Shown here: piece by piece, positions 38,301-53,300 of the stretch
Layout: every line of letters begins with the position of its first letter
Position numbering within the stretch: the stretch's first letter is position 1
Source: Argopecten irradians
Taxonomy: Eukaryota > Mollusca > Bivalvia > Pectinida > Pectinidae
Direction of reading: 5' to 3'
DNA: 64,000 bases
NCBI RefSeq assembly: GCF_041381155.1
Contig: NC_091144.1
Coordinates: 35,317,262-35,381,261 of the forward strand
Program-made: the position numbers and the translations under genes
Notes under the pieces: generated by a model
What the model was told of the DNA's origin: nothing
Databases searched by the model: none
What the model saw: the letters and a program-made list of their open reading frames with translations, nothing else

Positions 38301-41300
38301 AAAATGAGATGCAAACTTCAGGTTCACGCAATTGAACATTCTGAAATACTTCATTTAGTCAAGAATTTGATTAAGGTTTATGTTTAAGTAGACATAAGAA
38401 GTGATATATAGGTATACAAAATATTACTTGTATAAACAGAGTCTAATGACTGAAATCAGTATCACGGCTGCAGATATAAAAACGTAAATTCTTGAAATCG
38501 TAGATCAGAACATTTTCATATCAAAGTGATAGTAATCCTTTATCTTATTTTGATCAAGAACTTCTAAAATGATATATGGACAATACAGAATTAAGTCTTA
38601 GATTTCAGTGTATCTGAACGGTAAAAGTTTGTATATTTACAGTCGTGTGCCAAAAGTCTTGGTAATTTTTATTTTTCCCTATATATTCTATGTATTTTTA
38701 TATTTTTTCTTGGATTTTTCCTTATCTCATCTAGGCGCGGATTTTAATCAAATTTGGTATACTTGTAGAGAAATTATCTATACTTTCAGCTAATAATATT
38801 TACATAATTTTCCTTTATGTACTTTTGGAGAAAACCGTATTTCATTACCATGCAATACTTTTTCGTTGCCATTTTGGTAAAAACAAAGAAGGAAATGACG
38901 TCATAAGTGTAAGTAGTGCACAAAAAAGATACATATTTTGTCAAATGGACGCCTGTTGACCACACCACTTTTGTCTCGGGGGACCAATTTGGATATGATA
39001 GTAATACTTCTAATCAAGTTTGGCATCTTTCCTATGGAAATTGAACAAATAATACTTACAATATGTTTTCCCATTACCATTATAAACTATACTGGATCTC
39101 ACCCCAGGGCCATGAAATTCACATTACTGAAGAATTTTGCAAAGGGCCTTAAGACCCTTCTATGTATGAAAAGTATTTGATTCTAACACATCTGCGAGTT
39201 GAGAAAAAAATGTTTGAATTTTTTGTCAAATCTACCCCTTTTGGAACCTCCCAGAGCCTCCCGAAGGTGAGGGTCATATAATAAACAACTGTGATTGGCC
39301 TTATGCATTAGAAAGTGTGTGTAAATTTTCATTAGATTTGCATCAGTAGTTTTGGAGAAGTAGTACAAAATCCGTACGACGCTTGACGTCAGACAAAAGG
39401 GGATTAGAATACGTCAAAAAAGGTTCTATGCACCCGTCCTAACTTTATATATTACTATTGACGCGTAGATTGTTGTGTTGCTTGTATATTTTGATAAAAT
39501 AAGCAAAAAATTGTACATTTCAGTTTGTAAGTCCACAGGGTTCAGAACATATCTGTGTCGCCAAATAACCATGCCATTATGTTTACTAGTGTTTAAAGCA
39601 TGTAGTAGGAGTGCTGGTATGGACGCATTCGACTTTACAAAGACATACACATCGAGTCCTTTTTTTATCTTGTCAGGAAAATGGCGGCTATAGAAGGCAT
39701 TTCAATCACCTCAAAAATGTCTATTATATATTTTTAGGAGCACTAAACATGAACCGAAGACCAGTTTTGAGAAAAAAATGTTTAACTGCTGTATTTGGGG
39801 CCGAACTTGCGAATTTGTTGAAATGCACTTAAACTCTTAATTTAAAATTAAATTTTATTTTCTTAGAACCATTATTCCCAATGTGTCCAGATGTTTATTA
39901 TAACATTGAAAATGTACATTTGCATCATTTTTGTTTTGTATCTTTTGCCAAAATTTACAAACAATATATATATGTGATTAGGACGGATATATAGACTCTT
40001 TGTATCAAATACGTTGTGTTCAAGTACACATAAGAAGTGATATATAGGTATACAAAAAATCACTAGTTTAAACAGGGTCTAAAACCTTCAACTACTAATG
40101 GGCCTGATATGGATATAAATGTATCAGATATACCAAAAGCTGTCGACTGTTGCTATATTACTTAAAGATATAAAAGAGCAATAGCACAACAATAGAACAC
40201 ACTGACAATGTACCGAGTTATGTGTTACAGCTTCCTAAAATTATATATTCACATTATATAATTGAATCCTTATAATTCGTTTTACTCAGTAGAATTCAAA
40301 TACCTATGCACCCCCCCCCCCACACAACCGTCATTTCAATTTTTTTTTTTAGTGAGTAAATGGTTAAATTCCAAATATCAAGTACATCGAATTAGATACT
40401 GTAAACTGTTTTTAGCGTCTATTTTTCTTGATTTCCGTTTTAAAAGAAGTTCGTGAAAGAAAAAAAGAAAAGAAAGAAAAAAAAGAAGAGAAGAAAAGAA
40501 AAGAAAAAAAGGAAAAGAAGAAAAAAAATGAAAAAAAATAAAAGGAATAAAAGAAAAAAAAAAGAAAAAAAAAGAAGTTCGTGAACATAGTTATTCACGG
40601 ATTTAACAATTGAATGATAATTCCTATCAACATAGATCATTCGCGGATAGAAACTTTCGCGAATTTACTTGGATTGCGAGATTGCGAAAATAAATCGCAC
40701 GCAAACGAAAGTTGGTTTACAGTAAGTAAATCCAGAAAAAAAAAACCAAGAAATTTTGATGAGTTGATATTGATAGATAATGGTTGTAAACTTACAGATG
40801 GTAGTCCATAGTTATATCCAGTTGCCATGCCTCCCACGGCCTACAATGTGAACATAAATAATTAAACAAAATGTACTATTGTGTGATTTAAAGGCCCTCT
40901 ACCTTTCCGAAACGGCTTTTTATTTTTAAAATGGACATGTAAAACGAAATCGATAATTTTGTAGAGTCGCAAAAGTTATTAACTTACCGTTAATACTAAA
41001 CTTATCATCATCGTCTGAACAATTTGTTTCAAATAAATAAAAAAATAATTTTCATAACGCGAGTCGTCTTATGTTTCTCGCCGTCGTCCTAAATACCGCG
41101 CAGTAGTTGACTATCACTGTGCTAGACGGCAAAATGACTCTCCACTGTTATCATATATTACGGAGGAAATCTTGCATATGTTTGGTGCTGTAACCTCATC
41201 TTAGGTCATCGGTAAATATTTTCTGATGTTATTAAAGCTTTTTAAGAAATCTTCATGTTTTGCTCCGGAAAGGTAGTGGGCCTTTAAGTATTAATAGCAT

Positions 41301-44300
41301 AATTTTATATCTACGGAGTATTAAAAAAAACTTTCACCAAAAATTCTCACAAACCTTTAAAAATTATATAACCCGCTAAAATTTGAAAACGTGACATTAA
41401 TGTTAATTATTTGTTTTCTAGGTTAAGACAAAAGAGTTTTAATATTAATTTATCAAAGAATTAGTTTTTATCAAATCTCTATGTTAGCGTTATAGGAACG
41501 TCGACCAATATCGTACATTTGATAAAGGAAGATTCCTATTAAGTCAGCAGGTTGCATACAGGAAAACTCATTATTCATTTGTGGAATCACCGCCATTATT
41601 TTTATGTTTGTTTTAGAGTAAAATGTAATGTCTTAATAATCTGTTAACAACGACATAAAACTCATTACGAAAGGTAACAATATCACAAGGATGTTTGTTT
41701 ATTATTGGGAGGTACCAAATAATTTGTCAAGTTTATATATTTTTGGGAGGTATCAATAAAGTTGTAATGTTTGTTTATTTTTGGGGGGGGGGGGTATCAA
41801 TTAAGTTGTGATGCTTGTTTATCATTGGGTAATATAAAGAGTAAGAAACAACAATGATCTCTCAGACATTATCTAAAATCAGAATGTTAACAAGGAAATG
41901 ATTATTTCTAAATGATATGAGAATTTCAGATAATTTTTACTATTGTCATAAATTGCTGAGATGTAAGTAATAGTGTTACTTAAGCATTGATGTCACTATT
42001 TTTTTTTAATTTCATCGGGGTATGAACGAAATTTTGTTTGCAAACAAATTTTATTTCATACCCTGATGAAATAATGAAATAGTGACATCAATGCTTATAA
42101 TTCCAGACTACTTGATAACATAAAATGCGTTTACACGTATTGTGACGTCACGATAACGTCTTGTTTCCGCGCCATTCTCGGATTTTGTTTTCATAGCGGT
42201 ATGAAACAAATGAATCGGGCAATCAGAAAGCCATATTTTATATATGAAAACAAGACATATTAATTATTATACTTTAAACTACTTTCAAAGAAAGAAAGAT
42301 ATATAAAATGTAGAAGTATAATTGTTCCGACGATTTTTGCTTAGTTTCATTGATTTACGTTTCTGTCTAGTAATAGTGTTTGATATGCCCTTAGATAAAT
42401 TGGACAGTATTCAACCTTTAAATCGCTACTCAACAAAAATGATTAAAGGGACATAACTCCATCTTCGTAACTCATAATGACGAATATAGACTTCAAAAAT
42501 AAAAACATTATAATCTTAAGGCAACTAATACAGTTGCAAGCAGGAATCATAGCGATCCTTGTTGATACATGCTTCTTATTTGTATGGTGATCAAGGTGTT
42601 GGAAACCAATGTATACGGTATATATTATAAGACTCTTTCATATGTGGATATGAAGGATAGGGATATTCTACCCGAGGGTCACAAAATGTAGTAAAACCCG
42701 AGGGTTTTGCAACATTTTGTGATCCCGAGGGTAGAATATCCCTATCCTTCATATCCACTTTTGAAAGAGTATTTTGTCTTTCATACCTCGACGTTTTATT
42801 GCAATTTTACAACTATAATATCGTTATATCGTTTTGAAATAAATTAGAAGAAATCCACGACTGGAAGTCAATTTTCCATACATGAAAAATTACGTGATAT
42901 TTTCAACATAAATTCCGTTGTTTGCATCTTTTATAGTAAAACCAGTCATATTTGTGAAACAAATGTTAAAATTTTACCAAAGAAATAGATATTTTGTTGA
43001 CGCCGTGACGTCACGAGGCTTTATTGCATGGGTAGCCATGCAATACAGCCTCAGGCGCCATGAGTGTATTGCCCTGGACCAGCCAGTATTACACGTGTAG
43101 GTATGAAAGAAATATATATATATCATACAGAAAGTATAATAGATACTCATATAGCGACTTAGTAGTGAAAAAATGAGATGCAAACTTCAGGTTCACGCAA
43201 TTGAACATTCTGAAATACTTCATTTAGTCAAGAATTTGATTAAGGTTTATGTTTAAGTAGACATAAGAAGTGATATATAGGTATACAAAACTTGTTTAAA
43301 CAGAGTCTAATGACTTAAATCAGTATCACGGCTGCAGATATAAAAACGTAAATCCTTGAATTTCAATGTAAAGATATGAAATACACCAAAAGTACCATCG
43401 CGTAGATCAGAACATCTTAACAGTTAAAACTCTGAACGTTTAGTCTGAACGTTCACAGTCGTAAATTGATAAGAGACCCGATCAAGTAAAACACCAGTTG
43501 AATTTATCTGTGAAACTTTTTTGACTAATCTGAAACAGTACTTCAGTAAGCCTGTCGCTGAACGGTAAAGGTTTTTTTATACTTGCATCGTCCTCAGATG
43601 GGGTAACATGACAGTAAAAAAAGCTCCTACTTTACATCACAGGAAGCACAAAATTAAAATCGTTTAATGAGGATGAAAATTGCAAAAATACCCAACATTT
43701 TTCAAAATACTTACAGGCATGGCACCACCAATTGGATATCCCTTCAAATGCAAAACAAAGCTAGCAATTAGTTGATTTGTTTAACAAGTGTATGAACGAT
43801 ATATTAATCAAGATACATTTTACTATTGTCATCATTTCATTAGAGGTAAGTATTAGTGGAACTATCTCATAAGGGCGCAATACCTTTCCGAAACGGCTTA
43901 TAATTTTTAAAATTGAATGTAACACGAAATTTACAATTTTGTATAGTCGCAAAGTTATAAGCTTACCGTTAATACTACACCTGTCATCACCTTCTGAACA
44001 ATGAAATTTAAATAAATTAAATGATAATTTTCATAACGCGGGTCGTCTGATGTTTCCTTCCGCCGTCCTAATTACCGAACGTAAGTTTACTCTCACTGCG
44101 CCAGACGACAAAACAGCGAAATGAATCTTCACTATTAACATAGTTTACACTGGAAATCTTGCATTTGTTTGGTGTTGTAACTTCATCTTAGGCCATCGAT
44201 ATATACACTTGCTTATGTTATCAATGTTTTTAAGAAACTTAATATTTTGTTTCGGAAAGGTAGTGTGCCTTTAAACTGCATTAAAAAGAAATATCATGCA

Positions 44301-47300
44301 GAGTATAGAAGTAAATATGTTCTGTCTATTTTTGTCGAATTTCTTTTATTTACGTTTCTGTCTAGTAATAACGTTTTTGCCCTTTGCTAAATTGGTCGAT
44401 ACTCAGCAATTACCTCTTTTCTTAACAGGTATGATTAAAGGGACATAACTCCATCTACACATTAAAAACCATTATCATCTGAAGACAACTAGTACAGTTG
44501 AGAGCAGGAATCATAGCGACAACTTTGTTGATAAATCTTTGTGATTTGTATAGTGGTCAAGGTTTTGGAAACCCATGTAAACGGCATATATATATATATA
44601 TTATACAGAAAATATAATAGATAATACTAGCGACTAAGTCGTGAAAAGAATTAGAGATGCAGACTTTGGTTTCACGCAATTGAAAATTCTGAAATTCATC
44701 ACTTAGTCAAGAATTTGATTAGGTTGTGTATTTAAGTAGACATAAGAAGTGATATATAGGTATACAAAATATCACTTGTATAAACAGAGTCTAATGACTG
44801 AAATCAGTATCACGGCTGCAAATATAAAAACGTAAATTCTTGAAATCGTAGATCAGAACATTTTCATATCAAAGTGATAGTAATCCTTTATCTTATTTTA
44901 ATCTAGAACTTCTAAAATGATATATGGACAATACAGAATTAAGTCTTAGATTTCAGTGTATCTGAACGGTAAAAGTTTGTATATTTACAGTCGTGTGCCA
45001 AAAGTCTTGGTAATTTTTATTTTTCCGTATATATTCTATGTATTTTTACATTTTTTCTTGGATTTTTCCTTATCTCATCTAGGCGCGGATTTTAATCAAA
45101 TTTGATATACTTGTAGAAAATTATCTATACTTTCAGCTAATGATATTTACATAATTTTCCTTTATGTACTTTTGGAGAAAACCATATTTCATTACCATGC
45201 AATACTTTTTCGTTGCCATTTTGGTAAAAACAAAGAAGGAAATGACGTCATAAGTGTAAGTAGTGCACAAAAAAGATACATATTTTGATAACAAAATATC
45301 GGAAACTTATATAAATATTATGAGCTGAAAGTGTAGATAATTCTCTACAAGTATGCCAAAATTGAGTAAAATCCACCAATAGACGAGATCAGGAAAAATC
45401 AAAGAAAAAATGTCAAAATACATAGAACATATAGGGAAAAATAAAAATTACGAAAACTTTTGGCACGTTACTGTACATCGTTCTCAGATGGAATAACACG
45501 ACATTAAAAAGAGCCCCTACAATATATCACAGCAAAGTACAAAAATAAAATGTTTTACGAGGATGAAAATTGGGAGCAAATACGCGGGAACCTTCTTCAA
45601 GATACTTACAGGCATGCTAACTGAGGGGTATCCCTGCAAAATAAATTCGAAATTAGCTAATTTATTTTACAGTCAATGAACGACGTATTGCCCATATCTT
45701 CTTATTACCTACATTTCAGTTGCATGTTTCTTAAATTGTAATTGCTTAGTTACTTAATTACATACATTACAATTATATTACAAAGATTTACTTTTAGACT
45801 TCGGGTTCATGCAATTAGACTTTCTGAAAAAATATCACTTATCAATGATTTATTATATACTTTCCCAAAACGTCTATTTCTCTAAATTAGCATTACGATA
45901 ACGTCACCTTTTGAGCCATTATCATATTTGATAAAGGAAAAATCTCATTTAAACAGTCTGCATTCTGCATTCAAATAATGAAAATTGATCATTCGTTTGT
46001 GAAGACAACGTCATCAATTCTGAGATTGTTTTTACTATCAAATGTTATTGCGTGACAGTGGATATCCGTTATCTCATTAATCTATACAAAGTACTAAAAT
46101 ATAATATGTTTGATGAGGATGAACATTGTGCGCAATGAGGGAACCTTCTCCAAGATACTTACAGACACGGCGCCGACAGCGTTGTATCCCTTCAAATGCA
46201 AACCAAAATAGTTTAGAGATTTCATAAATAAAATAAATCATTATCATATTAAGTAATACCGACAACTTTGTTGATAAATGTTTGTTATTTGTAATGGTGG
46301 TCAAGGTATTGGGACCCATTTAAACGGGAATATAGATATTCCGTTTTTGCATAATACAGAGTTAGCTCCCTTACGGGTAGGTATCCATTGTGACGTCATT
46401 ATTTTGTGGGCGCAATTCAAGTCGTTTTCTCCGAAAAGTATGATGTTCGGCACGCAAAGACATGACGTCACAATCAATACCTGCACGCAAGGGCAGATAG
46501 CTCTGTAATATACAATATTCTAAAAAATATCAGTCAAGAATTTGATCTATATTTCACCAATAGTCTCCCTTTCTTTCGCCTTTCCTTCCTTCCTGTTATA
46601 ATTCCTCTCTTACTTTCTTGCTTACTTAGAAATAGCTCAAAATGCATACATCACATTAACGTGCAAAACAAATATATTTTATGAGGATGAAAAATGGGAG
46701 CAAATACGCGAGAACTTTCTTCAAGATACTTACAGGCATGGATACAGCACCGGAGAATGTCTGCAAAACATAATTCGAAATAAGTTGATTTGTTTTACAA
46801 GTTCATGAACGATGTATTTCTCACATCTTATACGAGGTGTCGTACTCTTACTTACGTTGTATCATTTTTAAAAAAAACATACTTAATTCAACTTCGAGTA
46901 AACTGTCACTTTAAGAGCTTTATCTCTATTCCACCCATACAGTCACCCTATCGTCTTTCGTGTTAACTATATAATTAATATAATGGGAACTGATTGAAAA
47001 ATTGAACGATCGTATTATAATAACCCAATTAAATGATAAAACAAAATTTCTTTTATTGACTGCGATCAAACACAGGTCAATAATTATATATAATGACCGC
47101 GAGATAACTGTATTATGATTACGTCCTTATCAGTGTAAAAAAAATCATATTTTTGTTATTAATGATAGCTCATAAAATTATCAGCATATAAAAGGGAAAA
47201 ATAAGTTATTTTAATGAGGATGGAAATTGGGCATAAATACGCGGGGATATTCTTCAAGATACTTACAGGCATGCCAACAGAAGTGTATCCCTTCAAATGC

Positions 47301-50300
47301 AAAACAGAATAAGAAATTAGTTGATTTGTTTTACAAGTCCAGGAAAGAGGTATTGCTTATATCTTATACGAAGTTTCGTATTACCCGCATTTCCGTTATA
47401 TTGTTTCTTAAAAATTTTCATACTAAATTCACTTTCGTTTTACTTTTAGACTTCGCATGAAATTGGACGTTCTGAAAAATATCACTTAGTCAAGAATTTA
47501 TAAATTGTAATTCGAGTCATTTGGAGTTTTTGTTATTAGTAATAGGTTATAAGGTATACATCATATGAATGTGCAAAATAACATATTTTGATGAGGATGA
47601 ATATTGGGCAGAAATACGCGGGGATAATTTATTTGCACAGTACGTATATGTTGCTATGTAATGTATATATGTATAATATTTGAACAGTATAACATTGGCA
47701 GTTAGGCACTGGCGTACTAATACCACAATCAGAGTTCAAAAGGTCAAGCAACGACTTGGTTTTACGTCAGTATGATAATTCGCTGAAGAGTAGAACATAT
47801 TCTGAAAATTGATCAATATGGAAATGTTGCCGTTGTATATCCCTTTTTGTCGATGGGACTATTTCATCTATTGTTATTGTTTAGTCCGTGGCAATATACC
47901 GGAAGTTGTAAGAACTCAATCAGCTCTTTCCCGCAAAATAATTGGCTGTTCCATCAAATGATAGTTTGTATACTATACAAACGATTAACTTTTGTTTTCA
48001 TACTTTCTTTTGTACCCCTTTTCTTTTTTAGCGGGAATGACTATATAAATGTAAATATAATTGGTATTATTAATAATATATTGGTTGTCATATTTTTGAC
48101 ATGCATGGGCGTGTAACATACATGGGGTGTTCTAGCATATCTACCATGGTGCGCTAACCCATTGGCTATGTTAGAACGGCCAATGTATGTTACACATCAC
48201 TGCATATTTAAAATATGACAACCAAACCGTAAATGCATCGATACGTTTTGATTGTAAATATCCTCTGCGCTATATTTCATTGCTTCACTTACTCCGCTCA
48301 TGATGAGTGCAGCCGAATAGTGAAATAAAAGAAGAAAACCATAAATCGTAAGGTTGACATAACAGTCCTGATTATTCAAGGTATCAAGGACGAACAAAAG
48401 TTATAAACCAGATTAGTCTCCCTTTGATAGAACATGTTATAGTGATGCCGTTGTTGATAAAAACCGGTCAATCGATTGTTTCCAACATTTTAACAATTAC
48501 TGTTACCAATTGAAGCTATTTGGAAGGCATTTGAAAAAGTTGAGTGATCAAATTCATCCTAAAGAGAGAGCATACAGTTTACTATGTAATTAATAAACTC
48601 GCGACCATAAAGTCGCTTATTAAGTTATGTAACTGTAGTACAAGATAACAAAAAATTACGCATTTTAGAATATGGCGATTTTTTTAATATAATTCTGTAG
48701 AGACACGAGAGTGCTACTATAACATGAAGATTAATTTTGATCAGATTTCAGAAGCACCGAAGTGTTTTGTAAAGGTCAGCAAAATGATGTTCAGACATCA
48801 GATTTGTACAAAATATACTTAACGCATTATTTCATGTTGGACGGCAGAGATAACATATAAAAAATAAGTGAATTTCTATCGGGAAGATATACAATGATTT
48901 CAAACTGTAACTTACCCCGGAAGTAACAGGGGCAGACGAGAACTGAAAAAAAGAAGAACAGCGTATATTACCTAGCTATTAAGTGCTTGTAGGCTGATAT
49001 AACAGTCCAAATTACTGATGAATATTTCGCGGTTGGTTAATTTCGCGATTTCCTGCAGTAAACTATTCGCGTGGGGTTATTTTCGCGATCTAATGACCGC
49101 GTAAATTACGAAATTTCCTTTTGACATTAAATCTCCTGTATCATGTACCATTATAAAATCTGAATATACATGTATATTATTATATCATACATTTCTGGCT
49201 ATTATAAAATAATATTAATTCTCCCTTTAGTCTGATCATTTTGACCCGTGATTTTATACTTATTGGCCGTGCAGCGACCCGAGAACAACTGAACGCGGGG
49301 CAGACCGGGGAAAGTATTATTATAAATCTTTTCCTTACCAATCAAGGTATTATCTGTATATATCGGTTGATTGTTTGTCAATGCAAAATATTTACATTAC
49401 CATTACACATTACCTATATGTTGCTACTAAGCCCAATGTATGATATTTTCTTGTATTTACATTGGCAGTTAGGCTCTGGTGTACAAATACCACAATCAGA
49501 GTTCAAAAGATCAAGCATCGACTTGGTTTTACGTCAGTATGATAACTCGCTGAAGAGTAGAACATATTCTGAAAATTGATCAATATGGAAATGTTGCCGT
49601 TGTATATCCCTTTTTGTCGATGGGACTATTTCATCTATTGTTATTGTTTAGTCCGTGGCAATATACCGGAAGTTGTAAGAACTCAATCAGCTCTTTCCCG
49701 CAAAATAATTGGCTGTTCCATCAAATGATAGTTTGTATACTATACAAACGATTAACTTTTGTTTTCATACTTTCTTTTGTACCCCTTTTCTTTTTTAGCG
49801 GGAATGACTATATAAATGTAAATATAATTGGTATTATTAATAATATATTGGTTGTCATATTTTTGACATGCATGGGCGTGTAACATACATGGGGTGTTCT
49901 AGCATATCTACCATGGTGCGCTAACCCATTGGCTATGTTAGAACGGCCAATGTATGTTACACATCACTGCATATTTAAAATATGACAACCAAACCGTAAA
50001 TGCATCGATACGTTTTGATTGTAAATATCCTCTGCGCTATATTTCATTGCTTCACTTACTCCGCTCATGATGGGTGCAGCCGAATAGTGAAATAAAAGAA
50101 GAAAACCATAAATCGTAAGGTTGACATAACAGTCCTGATTATTCAAGGTATCAAGGACGAACAAAAGTTATAAACCAGATTAGTCTCCCTTTGATAGAAC
50201 ATGTTATAGTGATGCCGTTGTTGATAAAAACCGGTCAATCGATTGTTTCCAACATTTTAACAATTACTGTTACCAATTGAAGCTATTTGGAAGGCATTTG

Positions 50301-53300
50301 AAAAAGTTGAGTGATCAAATTCATCCTAAAGAGAGAGCATACAGTTTACTATGTAATTAATAAACTCGCGACCATAAAGTCGCTTATTAAGTTATGTAAC
50401 TGTAGTACAAGATAACAAAAAATTACGCATTTTAGAATATGGCGATTTTTTTAATATAATTCTGTAGAGACACGAGAGTGCTACTATAACATGAAGATTA
50501 ATTTTGATCAGATTTCAGAAGCACCGAAGTGTTTTGTAAAGGTCAGCAAAATGATGTTCAGACATCAGATTTGTACAAAATATACTTAACGCATTATTTC
50601 ATGTTGGACGGCAGAGATAACATATAAAAAATAAGTGAATTTCTATCGGGAAGATATACAATGATTTCAAACTGTAACTTACCCCGGAAGTAACAGGGGC
50701 AGACGAGAACTGAAAAAAAGAAGAACAGCGTATATTACCTAGCTATTAAGTGCTTGTAGGCTGATATAACAGTCCAAATTACTGATGAATATTTCGCGGT
50801 TGGTTAATTTCGCGATTTCCTGCAGTAAACTATTCGCGTGGGGTTATTTTCGCGATCTAATGACCGCGTAAATTACGAAATTTCCTTTTGACATTAAATC
50901 TCCTGTATCATGTACCATTATAAAATCTGAATATACATGTATATTATTATATCATACATTTCTGGCTATTATAAAATAATATTAATTCTCCCTTTAGTCT
51001 GATCATTTTGACCCGTGATTTTATACTTATTGGCCGTGCAGCGACCCGAGAACAACTGAACGCGGGGCAGACCGGGGAAAGTATTATTATAAATCTTTTC
51101 CTTACCAATCAAGGTATTATCTGTATATATCGGTTGATTGTTTGTCAATGCAAAATATTTACATTACCATTACACATTACCTATATGTTGCTACTAAGCC
51201 CAATGTATGATATTTTCTTGTATTTACATTGGCAGTTAGGCTCTGGTGTACAAATACCACAATCAGAGTTCAAAAGATCAAGCATCGACTTGGTTTTACG
51301 TCAGTATGATAACTCACTGAAGAATAGAACATATTCTGAAAATTGATCAATATGGAAATATATTCTAATGAAAATAATTGAAATAGATTGAAATGTTGTA
51401 CTTATCCTTGTATATCCCGTTTAACGATGGGACTATTTCAATTACTGTTATTTCAAGTCGGTTGTCCGTGACTTGATATTTTTCACTATACAAAATTTTA
51501 ACTTTTATTTCCATACTTTACTTTTATTGTTGTTCGTATGTTAACTAGTTTACAAAAAAACCCAATTGTTTTATAAATCGAAACACTCACGCACCAAATT
51601 GATAAATCGTTCTTCCAAAGCTATAATTCGTCCCTATCCGTCCATTAATTAAGTACTTGATTGAGAAACAAAATAAATTATAAGATGTTTTAGTCTTAGG
51701 GGATTTTTGTGATCGAACGTTTCCGACAAGTATCAACATTTGCCGTTATCAAGGCTTTTATAAACAAGCTATCATAGACTATGGCGTGACAATTGTTTCA
51801 ATGTGAAACAATAGAGTTGTCATCTTCTATGAAGATCTTTTATCAGCAGAAATATGTTCAAACTTCAGAATTTGACAAAATATACTTAACGCAAAAATAT
51901 CAAACAGATAATTCACTTCTATGGTGAAACTATTCAATATTCTCTGTGCCGCTGCTTGATATTGCTTAGACGATACTTAAAACAAATATTGTATATAACT
52001 ATGATAAAAACAGCGAGATCTCAGTCATATGTTTCATAAGTGTGTCACTATGAGGTATATGTGTCAGACATTTTGACGTCTCTATTTTACTCTATTGAAG
52101 CCAAAACGTTTTCTTGACTGCTTTACAAGTTAATGCCGTGATTTAAAAGGAGAAAATTTATCGAGCCTAAAACAAATTTCAATGCGATTCTTTCATTAAA
52201 GTCTCGCGTCCTCCGTCTCTTGTAATATTTTGTGAGCGCAATTCGCGTCGTTTTCTCCGAAAAGTATGACGTTACACTCGTAAACACATGACATAGCAAT
52301 CGATGCCTACCCGCATAACTCTCATAATTAAACAAACAAAACAAAAAACAAATAAAAAAAAAAAACCAGATATCTGTAATCTAATGATTATCCCATGGTT
52401 GATTTTTTTTTAACTTTCCCGCGAGCTCGAAAGTGCTAGTACGCGAAATTTACAGTGGTATCAGAGCATGAACTGCACTCCCTACTGATTAATATACGAC
52501 AGCTATCCAACATGACAAAGCTACATTCGAGAACAGTTGTTGTACATACCGTGGTAGGACTTGAGAATCCGTAATTCATTCCAGTCTAAAAAAAGGTATC
52601 AAAAGAAAACATAAAAAGTGTATGATAGTCACTATGGCGTGACAATTGTTTCAATGTGAAACAATAGAGTTGTCATCTTCTATGAAGATCTTTTATCAGC
52701 AGAAATATGTTCAAACTTCAGAATTTGACAAAATATACTTAACGCAAAAATATCAAACAGATAATTCACTTCTATGGTGAAACTATTCAATATTCTCTGT
52801 GCCGCTGCTTGATATTGCTTAGACGATACTTAAAACAAATATTGTATATAACTATGATAAAAACAGCGAGATCTCAGTCATATGTTTCATAAGTGTGTCA
52901 CTATGAGGTATATGTGTCAGACATTTTGACGTCTCTATTTTACTCTATTGAAGCCAAAACGTTTTCTTGACTGCTTTACAAGTTAATGCCGTGATTTAAA
53001 AGGAGAAAATTTATCGAGCCTAAAACAAATTTCAATGCGATTCTTTCATTAAAGTCTCGCGTCCTCCGTCTCTTGTAATATTTTGTGAGCGCAATTCGCG
53101 TCGTTTTCTCCGAAAAGTATGACGTTACACTCGTAAACACATGACATAGCAATCGATGCCTACCCGCATAACTCTCATAATTAAACAAACAAAACAAAAA
53201 ACAAATAAAAAAAAAAGAGCCAGATATCTGTAATCTAATGATTATCCCATGGTTGATTTTTTTTTAACTTTCCCGCGAGCTCGAAAGTGCTAGTACGCGA

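Larger units (their letters stand above)
41780..45300. repeat. intronic segmental copies of the 37370-38930 region
   Basis: 41790-42425 and 42865-43345 match 37370-38480 closely. The 42425-42865 gap is filled by other DNA. About 44590-45290 matches about 38230-38930. None of the copies contains a recognised exon. Confidence 0.75.
47640..51358. repeat. 1767-bp direct tandem duplication plus a partial third copy
   Basis: Copies at about 47640-49406 and 49407-51173, then a partial one at about 51174-51358. The first copy is more diverged at its start; most of the rest is almost identical. Each full copy holds one FSSAPVTSG exon, a hairpin of about 140 bp (first copy about 48088-48228) and a TTCGCG-rich segment. 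The repeated open frames of 66, 89 and 112 residues are intronic. Confidence 0.9.

Noticed and set aside
49241..51346. Repeated 112-residue plus-strand frames at 49241-49579 and 51008-51346
   Set aside because: Their preservation is explained by the recent 1767-bp duplication. They lie in introns on the opposite strand, with no motif, and overlap AT-rich repeat DNA.
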